Assembly: GCF_023035675.1 (NCBI RefSeq)
Contig: NZ_CP073136.1
Coordinates: 806,001 to 870,000, forward strand
DNA length: 64,000 nt
Direction: 5' to 3'
Source of the DNA: Borrelia hermsii DAH
Lineage (GTDB): Bacteria > Spirochaetota > Spirochaetia > Borreliales > Borreliaceae
A program made the translations under genes and the position numbers. Of the stretch, positions 8,999-18,690 are shown piece after piece. Below the pieces are notes generated by a model. The model ran no database searches. It worked only from the letters and a program-made list of their open reading frames with translations, and was not told where the DNA came from. How positions within the stretch are numbered: position 1 is the stretch's first letter; each line of letters starts with the position of its first letter.

Positions 8999-9328
8999 TT
9001 ATCTTTCATCACCCTCGCCATTAATTGTGCCATTTTCATGTCTTTTTTTTAATTTTTCTAGATTTGTGATAGCAACATCTTCAAGTGTTATTCCAAGATT
9101 ATTACTTAAATTTGAAATGTACCATAAGACATCGCCAAGTTCTTTCTTAATTGCCAATAAATATTCATCGTCAAGTACGTATTCCTTGTCACGACCCAAT
9201 TTTTTTATTTTTTCTACAACCTCACCTGTCTCTCCAGCAAGCCCAAGCGTTGTTAAGATTAGTTCTTCCTTTTTATTTTTATATTTAGCAGTTTGTTTAG
9301 CCTTTATTTGATATTCGTTTAATTCCAT
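8999..9328 (-). CDS. MazG-like nucleoside triphosphate pyrophosphohydrolase
   Basis: 109 residues, all alpha-helical by appearance. GETGEVVEKIKK followed about 28 residues later by KELGDVLWYISNL gives the EExxE...ExxD metal-binding pattern of MazG/dUTPase-like all-alpha pyrophosphatases, which hydrolyse (d)NTPs to monophosphates for nucleotide-pool cleaning. No Shine-Dalgarno sequence is visible before the ATG, and a candidate -10 lies so close that the mRNA may be leaderless. It is the first gene of a two-gene unit with DUF368. Confidence 0.82.
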   Translation of the reverse strand: MELNEYQIKAKQTAKYKNKKEELILTTLGLAGETGEVVEKIKKLGRDKEYVLDDEYLLAIKKELGDVLWYISNLSNNLGITLEDVAITNLEKLKKRHENGTINGEGDER

Positions 9329-9338
9329 AATTAAGATT

Positions 9339-9367
9339 AGTTTAATACAGTTTTTATTTATTTACAA
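9339..9367 (-). promoter_or_regulatory. Candidate promoter for mazG-like/DUF368 unit
   Basis: On the minus strand TTGTAA (9367-9362), 17 nt, then TAAACT (9344-9339). The predicted start is only about 4 nt before the ATG at 9328. Each box matches 4 of 6, so this is a weak call, but it would explain the missing ribosome site. Confidence 0.3.
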
Positions 9368-9437
9368 GTTTATTTATTGTTTCTTTTTTTTTAAATTTTT
9401 ATTATATTTAACCTCATCTATTAATTGGAGTTTATTT

Positions 9438-10325
9438 ATGGGTAAGTTTGCTCTTTTATTAGAAGTTGTTTTTTTTTTCTTGCAGCTTGATTATGTCTGT
9501 TCTTACCCTGTTATAAAAAATTTTTCCAATAAAGATCCTATTTTTCATGATCTTAGGGCAAAAATTGCTAAATATAATAAGAGAGAAAGTGTTCCTTTAT
9601 TTATTTATTCATATAAAGTTAAAGAAGGTGATACTTTTTTTAAGATTGCAAATAAGGTAAATGGTTGGCAAGCTAGTATTTCGACAATTAATTTACTAGA
9701 TTCTCCTTTTTTAAGGGCAGGACAAGATATCTTAATTCCTAGTAAAAAAGGTCTTTTCATTTTTAATAACAAGGAACATAGATTTAATAATTTACTTTTA
9801 GCAACAAGAGATTTAACAAAGGCAGAAAAGATAAAGGTTAGAAAGAATAATAAGATTTATGAGTTTTATTTTTTTGATTCTATGAAGCAACCAGAGTTGA
9901 GTTTTTTCTCAAGTACAGAAATGCTTTTCTTTTTAAATTCTGAGTTTATTTTCCCTTTAAAGAGATTTATTATTAGCTCTGATTTTGGATTTAGACCAGA
10001 TCCCTTTACTGGTATGGGAAGTTTTCATACAGGTATAGATCTTGCAGCATCAATGAATTCTTTGGTTTATTGTTCATCTTATGGTGTTGTAGTTGTAGTT
10101 GACTATAATGATATTTATGGCAATTTTGTTGTGGTTGAACATAAAAACAGTATTAAATCTCTTTATGGGCATCTTAGTTCTTACATTGTAAGGAAAGGGG
10201 ATGTTCTAAAAACAGGGGATATTATTGGTAGGGTAGGTCAAACTGGCCGTTCAACAGGTCCCCATCTGCATTTTGAAATATTGAAAAAAGATGCACCCAT
10301 TAATCCTATTAAGATTTTAAAGTAG
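9438..10325 (+). CDS. LysM-M23 peptidoglycan endopeptidase
   Basis: 295 residues with an N-terminal hydrophobic segment (residues 4-20, signal peptide). A LysM domain follows at about 55-105 (YKVKEGDTFFKIANKVN...INLL...AGQDILIPS), then an M23 domain from about 170. The zinc ligands and catalytic residues are visible: H197 and D201 in HTGID, and H276 and H278 in GPHLHFEI. M23 enzymes cut peptide cross-bridges, and LysM binds glycan, so the enzyme likely acts on periplasmic peptidoglycan. The start ATG has GGAG at normal spacing. It is monocistronic and converges on rrp2. Confidence 0.9.
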   Translation: MGKFALLLEVVFFFLQLDYVCSYPVIKNFSNKDPIFHDLRAKIAKYNKRESVPLFIYSYKVKEGDTFFKIANKVNGWQASISTINLLDSPFLRAGQDILIPSKKGLFIFNNKEHRFNNLLLATRDLTKAEKIKVRKNNKIYEFYFFDSMKQPELSFFSSTEMLFFLNSEFIFPLKRFIISSDFGFRPDPFTGMGSFHTGIDLAASMNSLVYCSSYGVVVVVDYNDIYGNFVVVEHKNSIKSLYGHLSSYIVRKGDVLKTGDIIGRVGQTGRSTGPHLHFEILKKDAPINPIKILK

Positions 10326-10511
10326 ATAAGTTAAAAGTTTTTTATTAGTATGTGAGCGTTTGATCTTAAGTTGTATTTATTGCAATTTAATAATTTAAAT
10401 AGTTCAGATATGAGAGTATAATTTTTTTGCCACACTTTGCTTAAAATTCTTACTTAAGATTGTTTCAGCTTGACATATATATTGTCATTGATTTATTTTA
10501 TATTAAAAAGT

Positions 10512-10551
10512 ATACAGTATAAAATAATCGGCATATCTTTTTATACTGTAT
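10512..10551 (-). terminator. Perfect 13-bp inverted repeat, likely rrp2 terminator
   Basis: ATACAGTATAAAA (10512-10524) and its exact complement TTTTATACTGTAT (10539-10551) are separated by 14 nt. On the minus strand the stem is followed by ACTTTTTAATA, a short U-tract, 20-60 nt after the rrp2 stop. The stem is AT-rich and so weak as a terminator; on the plus strand no T-run follows. It could also be a protein-binding site. Confidence 0.55.
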
Positions 10552-10571
10552 GTTAATTGATAATTATTGAT

Positions 10572-11927
10572 TTAGCTTATATCATACTCTATTATTTTAT
10601 TGTGTAATGTTTTTCTTCCTATTTTAAGTATTTCAGCACATTTGCTTTTATTGTTTTTAGAATGTAGGAGTGTTTGCTTAATTATTTCTTTTTCCGCTTC
10701 TTTTAAGCTTATACCTATTGGTAGTGTTATTTTAACTATTTGGTTTGTGTTATTTCTAATTTTGGGAGGTAGATCATCTCTTGCGATTTGTTTTCCCTTA
10801 GATAATATTAAGGCACTTTCGAGTACATTTTTAAGCTCTCTAATATTTCCTGGCCAATCATATGCATAAAGGGCTTTTAGTGCATCATTAGAGAGGCTTT
10901 TTTCTTCTCTATTATTTTCACTTGCAACATCTTTAATTAGTGTTTTTGTTAGATTTGGTATGTCATCTTTTCTCTCTCTTAAGGGTGGGATATTGATATT
11001 TATTATATTAAGCCTATAAAATAAATCTTCTCTAAATCTTCCTTTTTTAATTTCTTCTTCAATATTTTTATTTGTTGCTGTTAATAATCTAATGTCAACT
11101 TGCATGGTAGTCTCTCCGCCTACTCTCTCGAATGTTTTATTTTGAAGTACTCTTAGTAGTTTTACTTGGAGTTCAGGTGATATCTCTACTATTTCGTCTA
11201 AAAATATCGTTCCTTTATCTGCTAATTCAAATCTACCTTTTTTTTGAGATATTGCACCTGTAAATGCCCCTTTTTCGTGTCCAAAGAGTTCACTCTCAAG
11301 TATGCTCTCAGAGAGTGCAGCACAATTGACCTTAATGAAGGGTTTGTCATTTCTATTTGATAAGTCAAATATGGCATCCGCTATTATTTCTTTTCCAACT
11401 CCGCTCTCTCCAGTTATTAGGACAGATGCTTTTGATTTTGCGATTTTTTTTACAAGTTCTAAAGTTTTTTGCATTATAAGCGATCTTCCAAATATGCGTT
11501 CATAATAGTTTAAATCTTTGCGGATTATGACATTCTCTTGAGATATGTTTTCATGCCTTCTGTCATTTTTGCCGTTTAAGGCCCGCTTTATTATTAGTAA
11601 TAGTCTCTCAAGATCAACGGGTTTTGTTAAAAAGTCATAAGCACCTTCTCGCATAGCATCAACTGCTGAATCTACGGTTCCATGAGCTGTAAGAATAATA
11701 AAGGGTATATTTGGATTTTTATCTTTTACGATTTTAAGTAGTTCTTCTCCTGATATTTGAGGCATTCTAAGATCAGATATTATAGCGTCAATCTTTTCAT
11801 TTTCAATTGTTTCAAGAGCCTCCTCTCCATCACTAGCAGTAAATACAAAGTAACCTTCTTCTTCAAGATAAGTTGCTATCCCTTCTCGTATATTTTTCTC
11901 ATCGTCTGCTACTAGTAGCTTACTCAT
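10572..11927 (-). CDS. rrp2: Rrp2, NtrC-type sigma-54-dependent response regulator
   Basis: 451 residues. The receiver domain (about 1-120) has acidic pair D8/D9, phospho-acceptor D52 in ISDLRMP and K102 in LTKPVD. The AAA+ domain (about 145-375) has Walker A GESGVGKE, GAFTGA for sigma-54 contact, and Walker B GTIFLDEI. The C-terminal Fis-type helix-turn-helix (KCAEILKIGRKTLHNKIIEYDI) completes the NtrC layout. In Borrelia, Rrp2 with RpoN activates rpoS. Here a sigma-54 site lies before rpoS at 19553-19567. The start overlaps the end of hk2 by 8 bp, so the pair is translationally coupled. Confidence 0.96.
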   Translation of the reverse strand: MSKLLVADDEKNIREGIATYLEEEGYFVFTASDGEEALETIENEKIDAIISDLRMPQISGEELLKIVKDKNPNIPFIILTAHGTVDSAVDAMREGAYDFLTKPVDLERLLLIIKRALNGKNDRRHENISQENVIIRKDLNYYERIFGRSLIMQKTLELVKKIAKSKASVLITGESGVGKEIIADAIFDLSNRNDKPFIKVNCAALSESILESELFGHEKGAFTGAISQKKGRFELADKGTIFLDEIVEISPELQVKLLRVLQNKTFERVGGETTMQVDIRLLTATNKNIEEEIKKGRFREDLFYRLNIININIPPLRERKDDIPNLTKTLIKDVASENNREEKSLSNDALKALYAYDWPGNIRELKNVLESALILSKGKQIARDDLPPKIRNNTNQIVKITLPIGISLKEAEKEIIKQTLLHSKNNKSKCAEILKIGRKTLHNKIIEYDIS

Positions 11928-13080
11928 TCTCTAAACATCCTTCAATTAGAATTTTACCTGTGTTTAATTTTGGAAGTGTAATTGTAAAAGATGTTCCTTT
12001 CATCTCTTTACTTTCCACAAAAATTTCACCCCCATGTTCTTTAACTATTTTATAAGAAATAGTGAGTCCTATGCCACTTCCACTTTCTTTTGTGCTGAAT
12101 TGAGGCTTGAATATATCATCTTTTGTTTCATTTTTTATTCCATTTCCATTATCTTTAATATTAATGTATATTTTTTCTTCGTTTTCGTGGATAGAAATTT
12201 CTATTCTTTTTATTTTTTTATTTGATTCAAGTAGTGCTTCTTCTGCATTTTTTACTATGTTAATTATTACTTGCCTTATGAGTTTCTCATCGATTAATAC
12301 AAGACTTACTTTTTTTAAGTTGAGTATGAATTTAATATCTTTATTTCTTAATTCTGGATTTAATAAATTATAGACGCTTTTTATAATATCAGTAATATCT
12401 TTCTTTTCTGGTATTATTTTTATTGGTCTAACTGTTAATAAAAAATCTGTTACAGTTTTGTCCATTCTATTTATTTCTTCTTTTATTATTTTGAAGTAAT
12501 TATTTGCTTTTATACTTTTGATACCTTGTCTATCTAGTTCCTTTTTGAGTAGTTGTAAATTTATATCAATTGCTCCTAGCGGATTTTTGATCTCATGTGC
12601 AATATTTCTTGCATGTCTTGTAAAGGCGGCTAAAGCCTCAGCTCTTCTGAAAAGTTCTTCTTTATGTTTTTTGTCTTTAATATCTTCAATTAAAATAATA
12701 TTTCCTTCAAGTTTTTGATCTATTACATATGGCATAAATGATATTTTAATATATATGTTTGTTGAAACTTGTACCTCAAATCCTATTATTTTATCTTCAT
12801 TTGTTGCTAATTCTTCTATTAGGTTTGTTAGAGTTGGAATTTGAATATCTTTAAGGGTTTCTAATTTGTATTTAGGACTTATGGCTAGAATTTGAAATAG
12901 CATTTTGTTTAGGTAAATTATGTTATTAAGTTTATCAAGTACCAGAATCCCTTCATTAATGGATGCAAAAATACCGTCATATATTTCTATTTTTTTATAG
13001 ATGTCTTGAATAAACTTAAGCTTTTGATCGCTTGATAATTTATTTAATTTGGTCAAAGTTTTTTTTAAAAATTTGCTCAT
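11920..13080 (-). CDS. hk2: HK2, cytoplasmic PAS sensor histidine kinase
   Basis: 386 residues with no transmembrane segment. A PAS-like domain covers about 33-135 (YDGIFASINEGILVLDKLNNIIYLN). The HisKA H-box ARNIAHEIKNPLGAI has phospho-acceptor H162. The HATPase domain carries N-, G1- (DNGNGI), and G2-boxes (GSGIGLTISYKIVKEHGG). It is the cognate kinase of Rrp2 by position, and Borrelia HK2/Rrp2 is the known pairing, although acetyl phosphate can also charge Rrp2. The start codon overlaps the stop of the holB-like gene by one base (TAATG). Confidence 0.94.
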   Translation of the reverse strand: MSKFLKKTLTKLNKLSSDQKLKFIQDIYKKIEIYDGIFASINEGILVLDKLNNIIYLNKMLFQILAISPKYKLETLKDIQIPTLTNLIEELATNEDKIIGFEVQVSTNIYIKISFMPYVIDQKLEGNIILIEDIKDKKHKEELFRRAEALAAFTRHARNIAHEIKNPLGAIDINLQLLKKELDRQGIKSIKANNYFKIIKEEINRMDKTVTDFLLTVRPIKIIPEKKDITDIIKSVYNLLNPELRNKDIKFILNLKKVSLVLIDEKLIRQVIINIVKNAEEALLESNKKIKRIEISIHENEEKIYINIKDNGNGIKNETKDDIFKPQFSTKESGSGIGLTISYKIVKEHGGEIFVESKEMKGTSFTITLPKLNTGKILIEGCLENE

Positions 13081-14123
13081 TAATCCTCGTAATTTAACAT
13101 TAAATTTTCGATTATTAATTTTTTATTTTGGTTATATGGACTGTATTTTAAGATGTGTTTTAGATATTCTAATCTTTTCAAATATGTGTTAATGTCTAAA
13201 TTTTGGCTTAAAAATTCATCCCTTAGTTGGCTTGTAAGTTCTTGTAAGAATAATTTAAATGTATTATCATCTTTTAGGAAATTAAATGTGTCAAGATTAA
13301 ATATGCCCTGTTTCTCTTTTATTATATTTAAAATTCTTTTAATTTCTTCTTTTAATTTTGTATGTTCTTCACTGTAAAATGAGTTGAAATATTCTTCTGT
13401 TGTCAGTTCATCATTTTTATTAAAGGTTGCTTTGAATTTTGCAATCTCAAAATCCCTATTTTCTTTTCTGAATTTATATACTCTGAGTCTTGAGAGAATT
13501 GTTTTCGGAATTTTATTTTTGTTTCTTGTAGCTAAAATAAAGTAAATATTTAAAGGTGGTTCTTCTAGTATTTTTAGAAGTGCATTGTAAACATTAAAGT
13601 TTAAATTTTCAATTTCATTGATGTAAATTACCTTTATCTTATGCTTCTCTGATAATGCCCAGAATTTAATTTTTCTAACGTCATTAATAGTAATGTTAAA
13701 GCTTATGTCTTTAATTATTTCCTCAATTTTTTTAATAAGTTCTTTTGTAGTTGTTTCATTATATTCGTTTTTGTAATAGATATCATTGATAAAATTGATA
13801 TTTATTTCTATTTTTTTTAAGTTTTTATCATTACTGAAATTGTATTTAGTAAAAATGATATTTTTAACATATTCTAGGTATTTACTCATAACTTCATTTG
13901 AGCTTACATTAAGATATGCCTTTGCCTCGATTATATTAAGGCTTGAAAAAATTATTAGATTTGGGTTTGTTAAAATTTTTGTATTTAAAATTCTTTTTGC
14001 AAGTGCAATTGCAGTTGTCTTTTTATAAGAGAATCTCTCTCCCCAAAAAAGTATTGCATTTGGTAGGTTTCCTTTTTCATATTCATTAATTATTTCTTGA
14101 GCTATGTCAGGTAATCTTTCCAT
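13080..14123 (-). CDS. holB: DNA polymerase III delta-prime-like subunit
   Basis: 347 residues. The stretch ALLKILEEPPLNIYFILATRN and the following KIPKTILSRLRVYKF are hallmark delta-prime/tau clamp-loader motifs (sensor 1 and the arginine-containing SRxR variant). The N-terminal P-loop is degenerate: GERFSYKKTT replaces GxxxxGKT, as in delta-prime subunits, which do not hydrolyse ATP. No zinc-binding cysteines are seen. Insertions rich in Asn and Lys lie between about residues 55 and 150. It lies between cvpA and hk2 in a single operon. Confidence 0.85.
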   Translation of the reverse strand: MERLPDIAQEIINEYEKGNLPNAILFWGERFSYKKTTAIALAKRILNTKILTNPNLIIFSSLNIIEAKAYLNVSSNEVMSKYLEYVKNIIFTKYNFSNDKNLKKIEININFINDIYYKNEYNETTTKELIKKIEEIIKDISFNITINDVRKIKFWALSEKHKIKVIYINEIENLNFNVYNALLKILEEPPLNIYFILATRNKNKIPKTILSRLRVYKFRKENRDFEIAKFKATFNKNDELTTEEYFNSFYSEEHTKLKEEIKRILNIIKEKQGIFNLDTFNFLKDDNTFKLFLQELTSQLRDEFLSQNLDINTYLKRLEYLKHILKYSPYNQNKKLIIENLMLNYED

Positions 14124-14137
14124 GTTCTTGATTCTCT

Positions 14138-14626
14138 TTACTGTGTTTTTGATATTTTAAAAAGATAGTTTATACCGGGATTGAGATATTCAAGAAATTT
14201 GCTTCCTTCTAAAAAGTAGTTGGGATTAAAGATCTGTTGAGAATAAATTATATACACTACAATTGCAATTATGCCAAAGGCCTCAAATAACCCAAGTATT
14301 AGTCCGAGCATCCTGTTGAAAAATAATAGTTTAAGATGACTTATTATTGATTCAATTAGTGCTTGCAATATTAAAAATCCTATGTGTATTACTAGAAAGA
14401 ATACTAATAGTGCTTGAACATATGATAAATCAAGAATAGGCGATATTAATATTTTAAAATCATTGGTTTTGTTGTAAAGTAAAAATATTAAAGTAAAAAT
14501 CTCAAAAAATCCAGCAATTTCTTTGATAAACCCCCTTAAAAATCCTCTAAGTCCTAGTGATATAAAAATTATTATTATTAGTATGTCGACTATACCAGTT
14601 ATTTTGAAAGGATCGTTAACTAGCAT
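14138..14626 (-). CDS. cvpA: CvpA family membrane protein
   Basis: 162 residues with four hydrophobic segments. The N-terminal [24 protein letters not shown] is the CvpA signature (D-I...GxxxGF). E. coli CvpA is linked to colicin V production and envelope stress; the function in spirochaetes is unknown. The ATG overlaps the 3' end of murG by 11 bp and has GAGGA within murG as its ribosome site. Confidence 0.85.
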   Translation of the reverse strand: MLVNDPFKITGIVDILIIIIFISLGLRGFLRGFIKEIAGFFEIFTLIFLLYNKTNDFKILISPILDLSYVQALLVFFLVIHIGFLILQALIESIISHLKLLFFNRMLGLILGLFEAFGIIAIVVYIIYSQQIFNPNYFLEGSKFLEYLNPGINYLFKISKTQ

Positions 14627-15704
14627 TTATGTCCTCAAAGTCTTTTAACAATAGATTAGCTATTAGGTTTGATGAATCTTGATTGTGAAATTTTTTTATA
14701 TTATTTTTTAGTATATCGAACTTTTCTTTATTTGTTAGAATTTCTTTTATCATATCTATAATTTGACTTTCGCTTAAATTTTCTTCATCTATTTTTAAAC
14801 ATGCATTTTGTTCTTCTAATATTTTTGTGTTTCTGACTTGATCTCCCCTTGATCCTTTTACAAATGGAATGAATATTACACATGCACCAGCACTTGCAAA
14901 TTCCTTAATAGCCCCTGCTCCTGCTCTGCTTATTATTATATTTGAAAATTTTATTATGCTTGCCATTTCTTCTGCATTAAAAAATTGACTTCTTAAATAA
15001 TTATTCTCTCTAGTTGCATCTAGATTTTTGCCACATTGATGGATGAAATATGCATCAATTTTATTTTTGATATTGAGTGTTAATTTATTTAAAACTTCTG
15101 CTCCAAGAGAGCCTCCAAATATGCTAATTATAGGTTTTTTTGTATTTTGAGTTAACTCTGTTATGATATTTGGATTTGGATTTGAGAATTCTTTTCTTAT
15201 TGGTGATCCTGTATATAAAACATTTTTATTCTTGAAATATTTTGTGCTTTCTTTAAAGCTTATATGTATTTTGCTTGCGAATTTTGAGTTGATTTTTGTT
15301 GCAAGTCCAGGATCAAGATCCATTTCGTGGGTTATGCTTTTTACCCTAAGTAGGCTTGCCGCAATAATTGGGGGACTTGATACAAAACCGCCAGTTGCAT
15401 ATATAATTTGGGGCTTATACTTTTTTATTATGAAAAAGCTTTTGATTATTCCAAATATGACCTTAAAAACATCGGTGAAATTTTGTAGCGAAAAATATCT
15501 TCTAAGTTTTCCTGATGGAATTGCAATAAATTTGATGTATTCATGTTCTTTTATGATGTTGTCTTCCATTGAGCCTTTTTGTCCTAGCCAGAAAAATTCA
15601 ATATTTGTATCAAGTTCTTTTAGTTTTGAAATTATTGCTATTCCTGGGAAGACATGCCCCCCTGTTCCCCCCCCTGTGAAAAATATTCTTTTTTTAGTAT
15701 TCAT
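14616..15704 (-). CDS. murG: UDP-GlcNAc:lipid I N-acetylglucosaminyltransferase
   Basis: 362 residues, the usual MurG length. The glycine-rich loops [13 protein letters not shown] (about 9-21) and [13 protein letters not shown] are the membrane-associated donor and acceptor sites. A third motif, [15 protein letters not shown], binds UDP-GlcNAc. MurG makes lipid II at the inner face of the membrane. An AGAGGT site precedes the ATG. It begins the murG-cvpA-holB-hk2-rrp2 gene string, so the RpoN regulator pair may be transcribed with a cell-wall gene. Confidence 0.95.
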   Translation of the reverse strand: MNTKKRIFFTGGGTGGHVFPGIAIISKLKELDTNIEFFWLGQKGSMEDNIIKEHEYIKFIAIPSGKLRRYFSLQNFTDVFKVIFGIIKSFFIIKKYKPQIIYATGGFVSSPPIIAASLLRVKSITHEMDLDPGLATKINSKFASKIHISFKESTKYFKNKNVLYTGSPIRKEFSNPNPNIITELTQNTKKPIISIFGGSLGAEVLNKLTLNIKNKIDAYFIHQCGKNLDATRENNYLRSQFFNAEEMASIIKFSNIIISRAGAGAIKEFASAGACVIFIPFVKGSRGDQVRNTKILEEQNACLKIDEENLSESQIIDMIKEILTNKEKFDILKNNIKKFHNQDSSNLIANLLLKDFEDINAS

Positions 15705-15943
15705 ATACCTCTTATCATAATTGCTTAAGTTTCTATATATGTAGCAATTGATCTATTTTACATTTTAGTTTAAGAATGCATTTTAATGCAAATATTGTGC
15801 ATTTTTTACTTTCTAAATATAAGGTGATTCTTTTAAGTTTTATTGAATTTATAAAGAGCACAAAAGTCTATTTATATCAAATAATATTTTATTTAAAATT
15901 ACTACTTGCACTGTGAGCAGGGAGAATATTATATTTCAATAGG

Positions 15944-16738
15944 TTAGAAAATATTTTTTAAAAATTGCTCAATTTGAATACCTTCTTTTTTAGAAGTATT
16001 GTTTTCAATAGAATATTTTATTATTGAATGAATTACTTTAGTTGCTTTTTCTAAAGCATATTCTATCTCCCATTTTTCCAGGTATCCTATTAGTAGACTT
16101 GCAAATAAATCCCCTGTTCCACCGAAGTTTTGTTCTAATTTTTCTAAAAAGATCTCTTTATATTCTTTTGTTTTTGTATTATAAGCAACAGTGCCTATAA
16201 GATTTTCCTTTTCTACACTTGTAACTACGATTATTCCATTTATTTCAAGACTTAATATTGCTTTTATTATTTCATCCTTATTTTTTATATCTTCAGTTTT
16301 AGCTAGCATTTTCAGTTCTGTGATATTAGGCGTTATGATATCTGCATGTTTTATTAGGCTTCTAAATCCACTTACTATTTTTTTGTCAAAAGTAGGGTAG
16401 AGTATGCCATTGTCTGCAAAGACAGGATCAATTATTATTTTTTCAAATTTAAATAGCTTGAACATATTTTCTATTATTTTTTGTTGGTTATTGCTTCCAA
16501 GAAATCCACTATAGAATATATCAAAACTTTCATTTTGATCTTTCCAAGAATAAATAAACTTTTCTAGGTTATTTGTTAAATCTATTATTTCAAATTCATT
16601 GTAAGCTGTTGTTGCTGAGAGAACAGCAGTTACAAATGGACAAACTTGCATATTGAATGATGATATGACTGGTATGCACATTGTAAGTGATGTTCGACCC
16701 ATAGTTGAAATATCATGCATAGCTAATACTCGTTTCAC
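15944..16738 (-). CDS. pdxK: Pyridoxal/pyridoxamine kinase family (PfkB/ribokinase fold)
   Basis: 264 residues. The N-terminal [22 protein letters not shown] matches PdxY/PdxK kinases (S-S-x-x-x-G/R-S). The C-terminal [19 protein letters not shown] carries the GTGD anion hole and catalytic Asp. The expected role is phosphorylation of salvaged vitamin B6 to supply PLP. It overlaps the end of tsaD by 4 bp and ends 239 bp before murG. Ribokinase-fold enzymes are alike, but the N-terminus supports pyridoxal kinase. Confidence 0.85.
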   Translation of the reverse strand: MKRVLAMHDISTMGRTSLTMCIPVISSFNMQVCPFVTAVLSATTAYNEFEIIDLTNNLEKFIYSWKDQNESFDIFYSGFLGSNNQQKIIENMFKLFKFEKIIIDPVFADNGILYPTFDKKIVSGFRSLIKHADIITPNITELKMLAKTEDIKNKDEIIKAILSLEINGIIVVTSVEKENLIGTVAYNTKTKEYKEIFLEKLEQNFGGTGDLFASLLIGYLEKWEIEYALEKATKVIHSIIKYSIENNTSKKEGIQIEQFLKNIF

Positions 16739-17751
16739 AGTTTTGCTCCTTTTGTATATTTATAGTTTTCTATTCTTGAATTTGCATCAGTTTCAATCGG
16801 ACTTGCTCCGTATTTCAAATACATAAGATAGCCAATTCCTGCAATCATTGCTCCATTATCTGTGCAAAGATCGATTGGGGGATAGTATGTTTCTACTTCA
16901 AGATTTTTTATCTTTTCTCTTAAATAAAGATTGCTTGCAACTCCCCCAGATATTATTAATTTTTTTATATTGGTATCCTTTATTGCTCTTTTAATTGGAA
17001 TAATTAAATTTTCAAAAGCCACTCTTTGGAAGCTTGCAGCAATATTATTGTTTGTTATGTTTTCATTTTTATCTTTAAACTTTTCAAGTTGATGTATGCA
17101 TGCTGTTTTGAGTCCTGAATACGAAAAATCATATCTATTTTCTTTTTTGTCAAAAATTGTAATTGGAAAATTAAATGCATATTGATTACCGCATTTAGCT
17201 AGTTTTTCTATGTTGGGTCCGCCTGGGAATCCCATTTTATAGTGTTTTGCTACCTTGTCGAATGCTTCTCCACAAGCATCGTCAAGCGTTCGTCCAAGTA
17301 TTTCAATGTCATCGAAGTCATTTTGTTTTGCAAGTATTGTGTGTCCTCCACTGAGTATTAGAGATAAAAATGGATATTCTATTTTTATAGTCATTAAAGG
17401 GGCATAAAGATGACCTAGAATATGATCAATACAAATTAGGGGTTTTTTAAGGGCAATTGATAAACCTTTAGCAAAATTTATCCCAACGATTAAGGAACCA
17501 ATAAGCCCAGGTTTAGATGTTACTGCTATTAAATCAATTTCTGATGCATGTATTTGAGCATTTGTGATTGCCTTTTGACAGACAGACATGATAAATTCTG
17601 TGTGTAGTCTTGAGGCAATCTCTGGCACTACACCATAATATTTTTTGTGTTCTTTTTGACTAAGCTTAATGTTGCTTAAAATCTTAACACCATCTTCTAC
17701 TATGGCTGCACAACAGTCATCGCATGAACTCTCTATTCCAAGCACTATCAT
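16735..17751 (-). CDS. tsaD: tRNA N6-adenosine threonylcarbamoyltransferase
   Basis: 338 residues, normal for TsaD (Gcp). The opening [19 protein letters not shown], the metal site [12 protein letters not shown] (HxxxH), and [10 protein letters not shown] and FSYSGLKTA are family motifs. TsaD transfers threonylcarbamoyl to A37 of ANN-decoding tRNAs. It lies directly after the deacetylase gene with one-base contact and before pdxK with 4 bp overlap. Confidence 0.96.
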   Translation of the reverse strand: MIVLGIESSCDDCCAAIVEDGVKILSNIKLSQKEHKKYYGVVPEIASRLHTEFIMSVCQKAITNAQIHASEIDLIAVTSKPGLIGSLIVGINFAKGLSIALKKPLICIDHILGHLYAPLMTIKIEYPFLSLILSGGHTILAKQNDFDDIEILGRTLDDACGEAFDKVAKHYKMGFPGGPNIEKLAKCGNQYAFNFPITIFDKKENRYDFSYSGLKTACIHQLEKFKDKNENITNNNIAASFQRVAFENLIIPIKRAIKDTNIKKLIISGGVASNLYLREKIKNLEVETYYPPIDLCTDNGAMIAGIGYLMYLKYGASPIETDANSRIENYKYTKGAKL

Positions 17752-18644
17752 TAATTTTCCTCTCTTTGATAAAGGTTTATTAAATTTTTAAATTCAAATT
17801 CTTGCTTTAAGTTTTCTGATTCCTGTTTGAGTATTTTAAGAGTATTTTTTGACCAAATATGTCCTATTACTTTGACAATTCCTTTTGTTCTTGCTATCTG
17901 TTTTGCTCGTTTGAGTGCTTGAATAACAGCTTTTTCATTATCTTTGTTATCAAGAAATATATCTCTTTGCTCTACTAAAATCCCAATGTTTTTACCAGTT
18001 TTCTCAGATATGCTTTCTTGGGTAGTTAGGCTGTCGAAAAAGTATCTGTTTTCTTCTTTAAGTTTAATTAGAATAATTTGCATTATGTCCTCATTTGAGG
18101 TAATAAGACTTCCCATATGATTATTCATTATCTTTGCATTGGAGTAAGTTTGAAATGTTTTTTCAATTTTTTTTCGTATTGCAAATTCATTGTCGTTGAT
18201 GTTTATGTGAAATTTTTCTATTGAATTTTTATATTTCGATTGCATTGGAAAATGAATCATTGTAATTTTGTTTTTGCTTGTTAGTTTGTTATAAAAATCC
18301 ATTGATTTTGGTAAAAAGGGGATAATTGAGAAGTTGATGTTTAAGTCAATTTTCATGAATTCATCTAACATAAATTCGTCATAGCCAACATCATCAATTA
18401 TGAGATAAAATTCAGGTTTTAAGTTATTGGTCTTTCGTTTTTTTTGTACTCTAATTAAATCTTTTTTTTTAATTTTTGCTAATCTGTCCTTAAAGTTTAA
18501 ATTGAGTTTTTTTGCATTTGATTTTATATATACAAGACTCGAGAATAGTACAATTATTGATACAAAAGATGTAACAATAATAAACGCTATTGTGATTTTT
18601 AATTTATGTTTCTTTAGAAAAATAGAAGCATTCTCAATATTCAT
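17751..18644 (-). CDS. Divergent polysaccharide deacetylase (YibQ/DUF610 type)
   Basis: 297 residues with one N-terminal membrane segment (about 15-37). LIIDDVGYD followed by [16 protein letters not shown] and NNHMGS are the serial motifs of the divergent polysaccharide deacetylase family (NodB-like barrel). The catalytic Asp pair, DD, is in LIIDDVG and a His is in NNHMG. It probably acts in the periplasm; the substrate is unknown. The ribosome site is poor (CTGGGC before the ATG). It follows rpoS by 46 bp and shares a last base with tsaD. Confidence 0.82.
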   Translation of the reverse strand: MNIENASIFLKKHKLKITIAFIIVTSFVSIIVLFSSLVYIKSNAKKLNLNFKDRLAKIKKKDLIRVQKKRKTNNLKPEFYLIIDDVGYDEFMLDEFMKIDLNINFSIIPFLPKSMDFYNKLTSKNKITMIHFPMQSKYKNSIEKFHININDNEFAIRKKIEKTFQTYSNAKIMNNHMGSLITSNEDIMQIILIKLKEENRYFFDSLTTQESISEKTGKNIGILVEQRDIFLDNKDNEKAVIQALKRAKQIARTKGIVKVIGHIWSKNTLKILKQESENLKQEFEFKNLINLYQREEN

Positions 18645-18690
18645 GCCCAGTAGCTTTTCATTGTATCAAAATTTGACACTAAGTCAATGT

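Noticed and set aside
15785-15803. AATGCA/TGCATT hairpin followed by T-run between murG and pdxK
   Set aside because: A 6-bp AT-rich stem is too weak, and no plus-strand gene precedes it.
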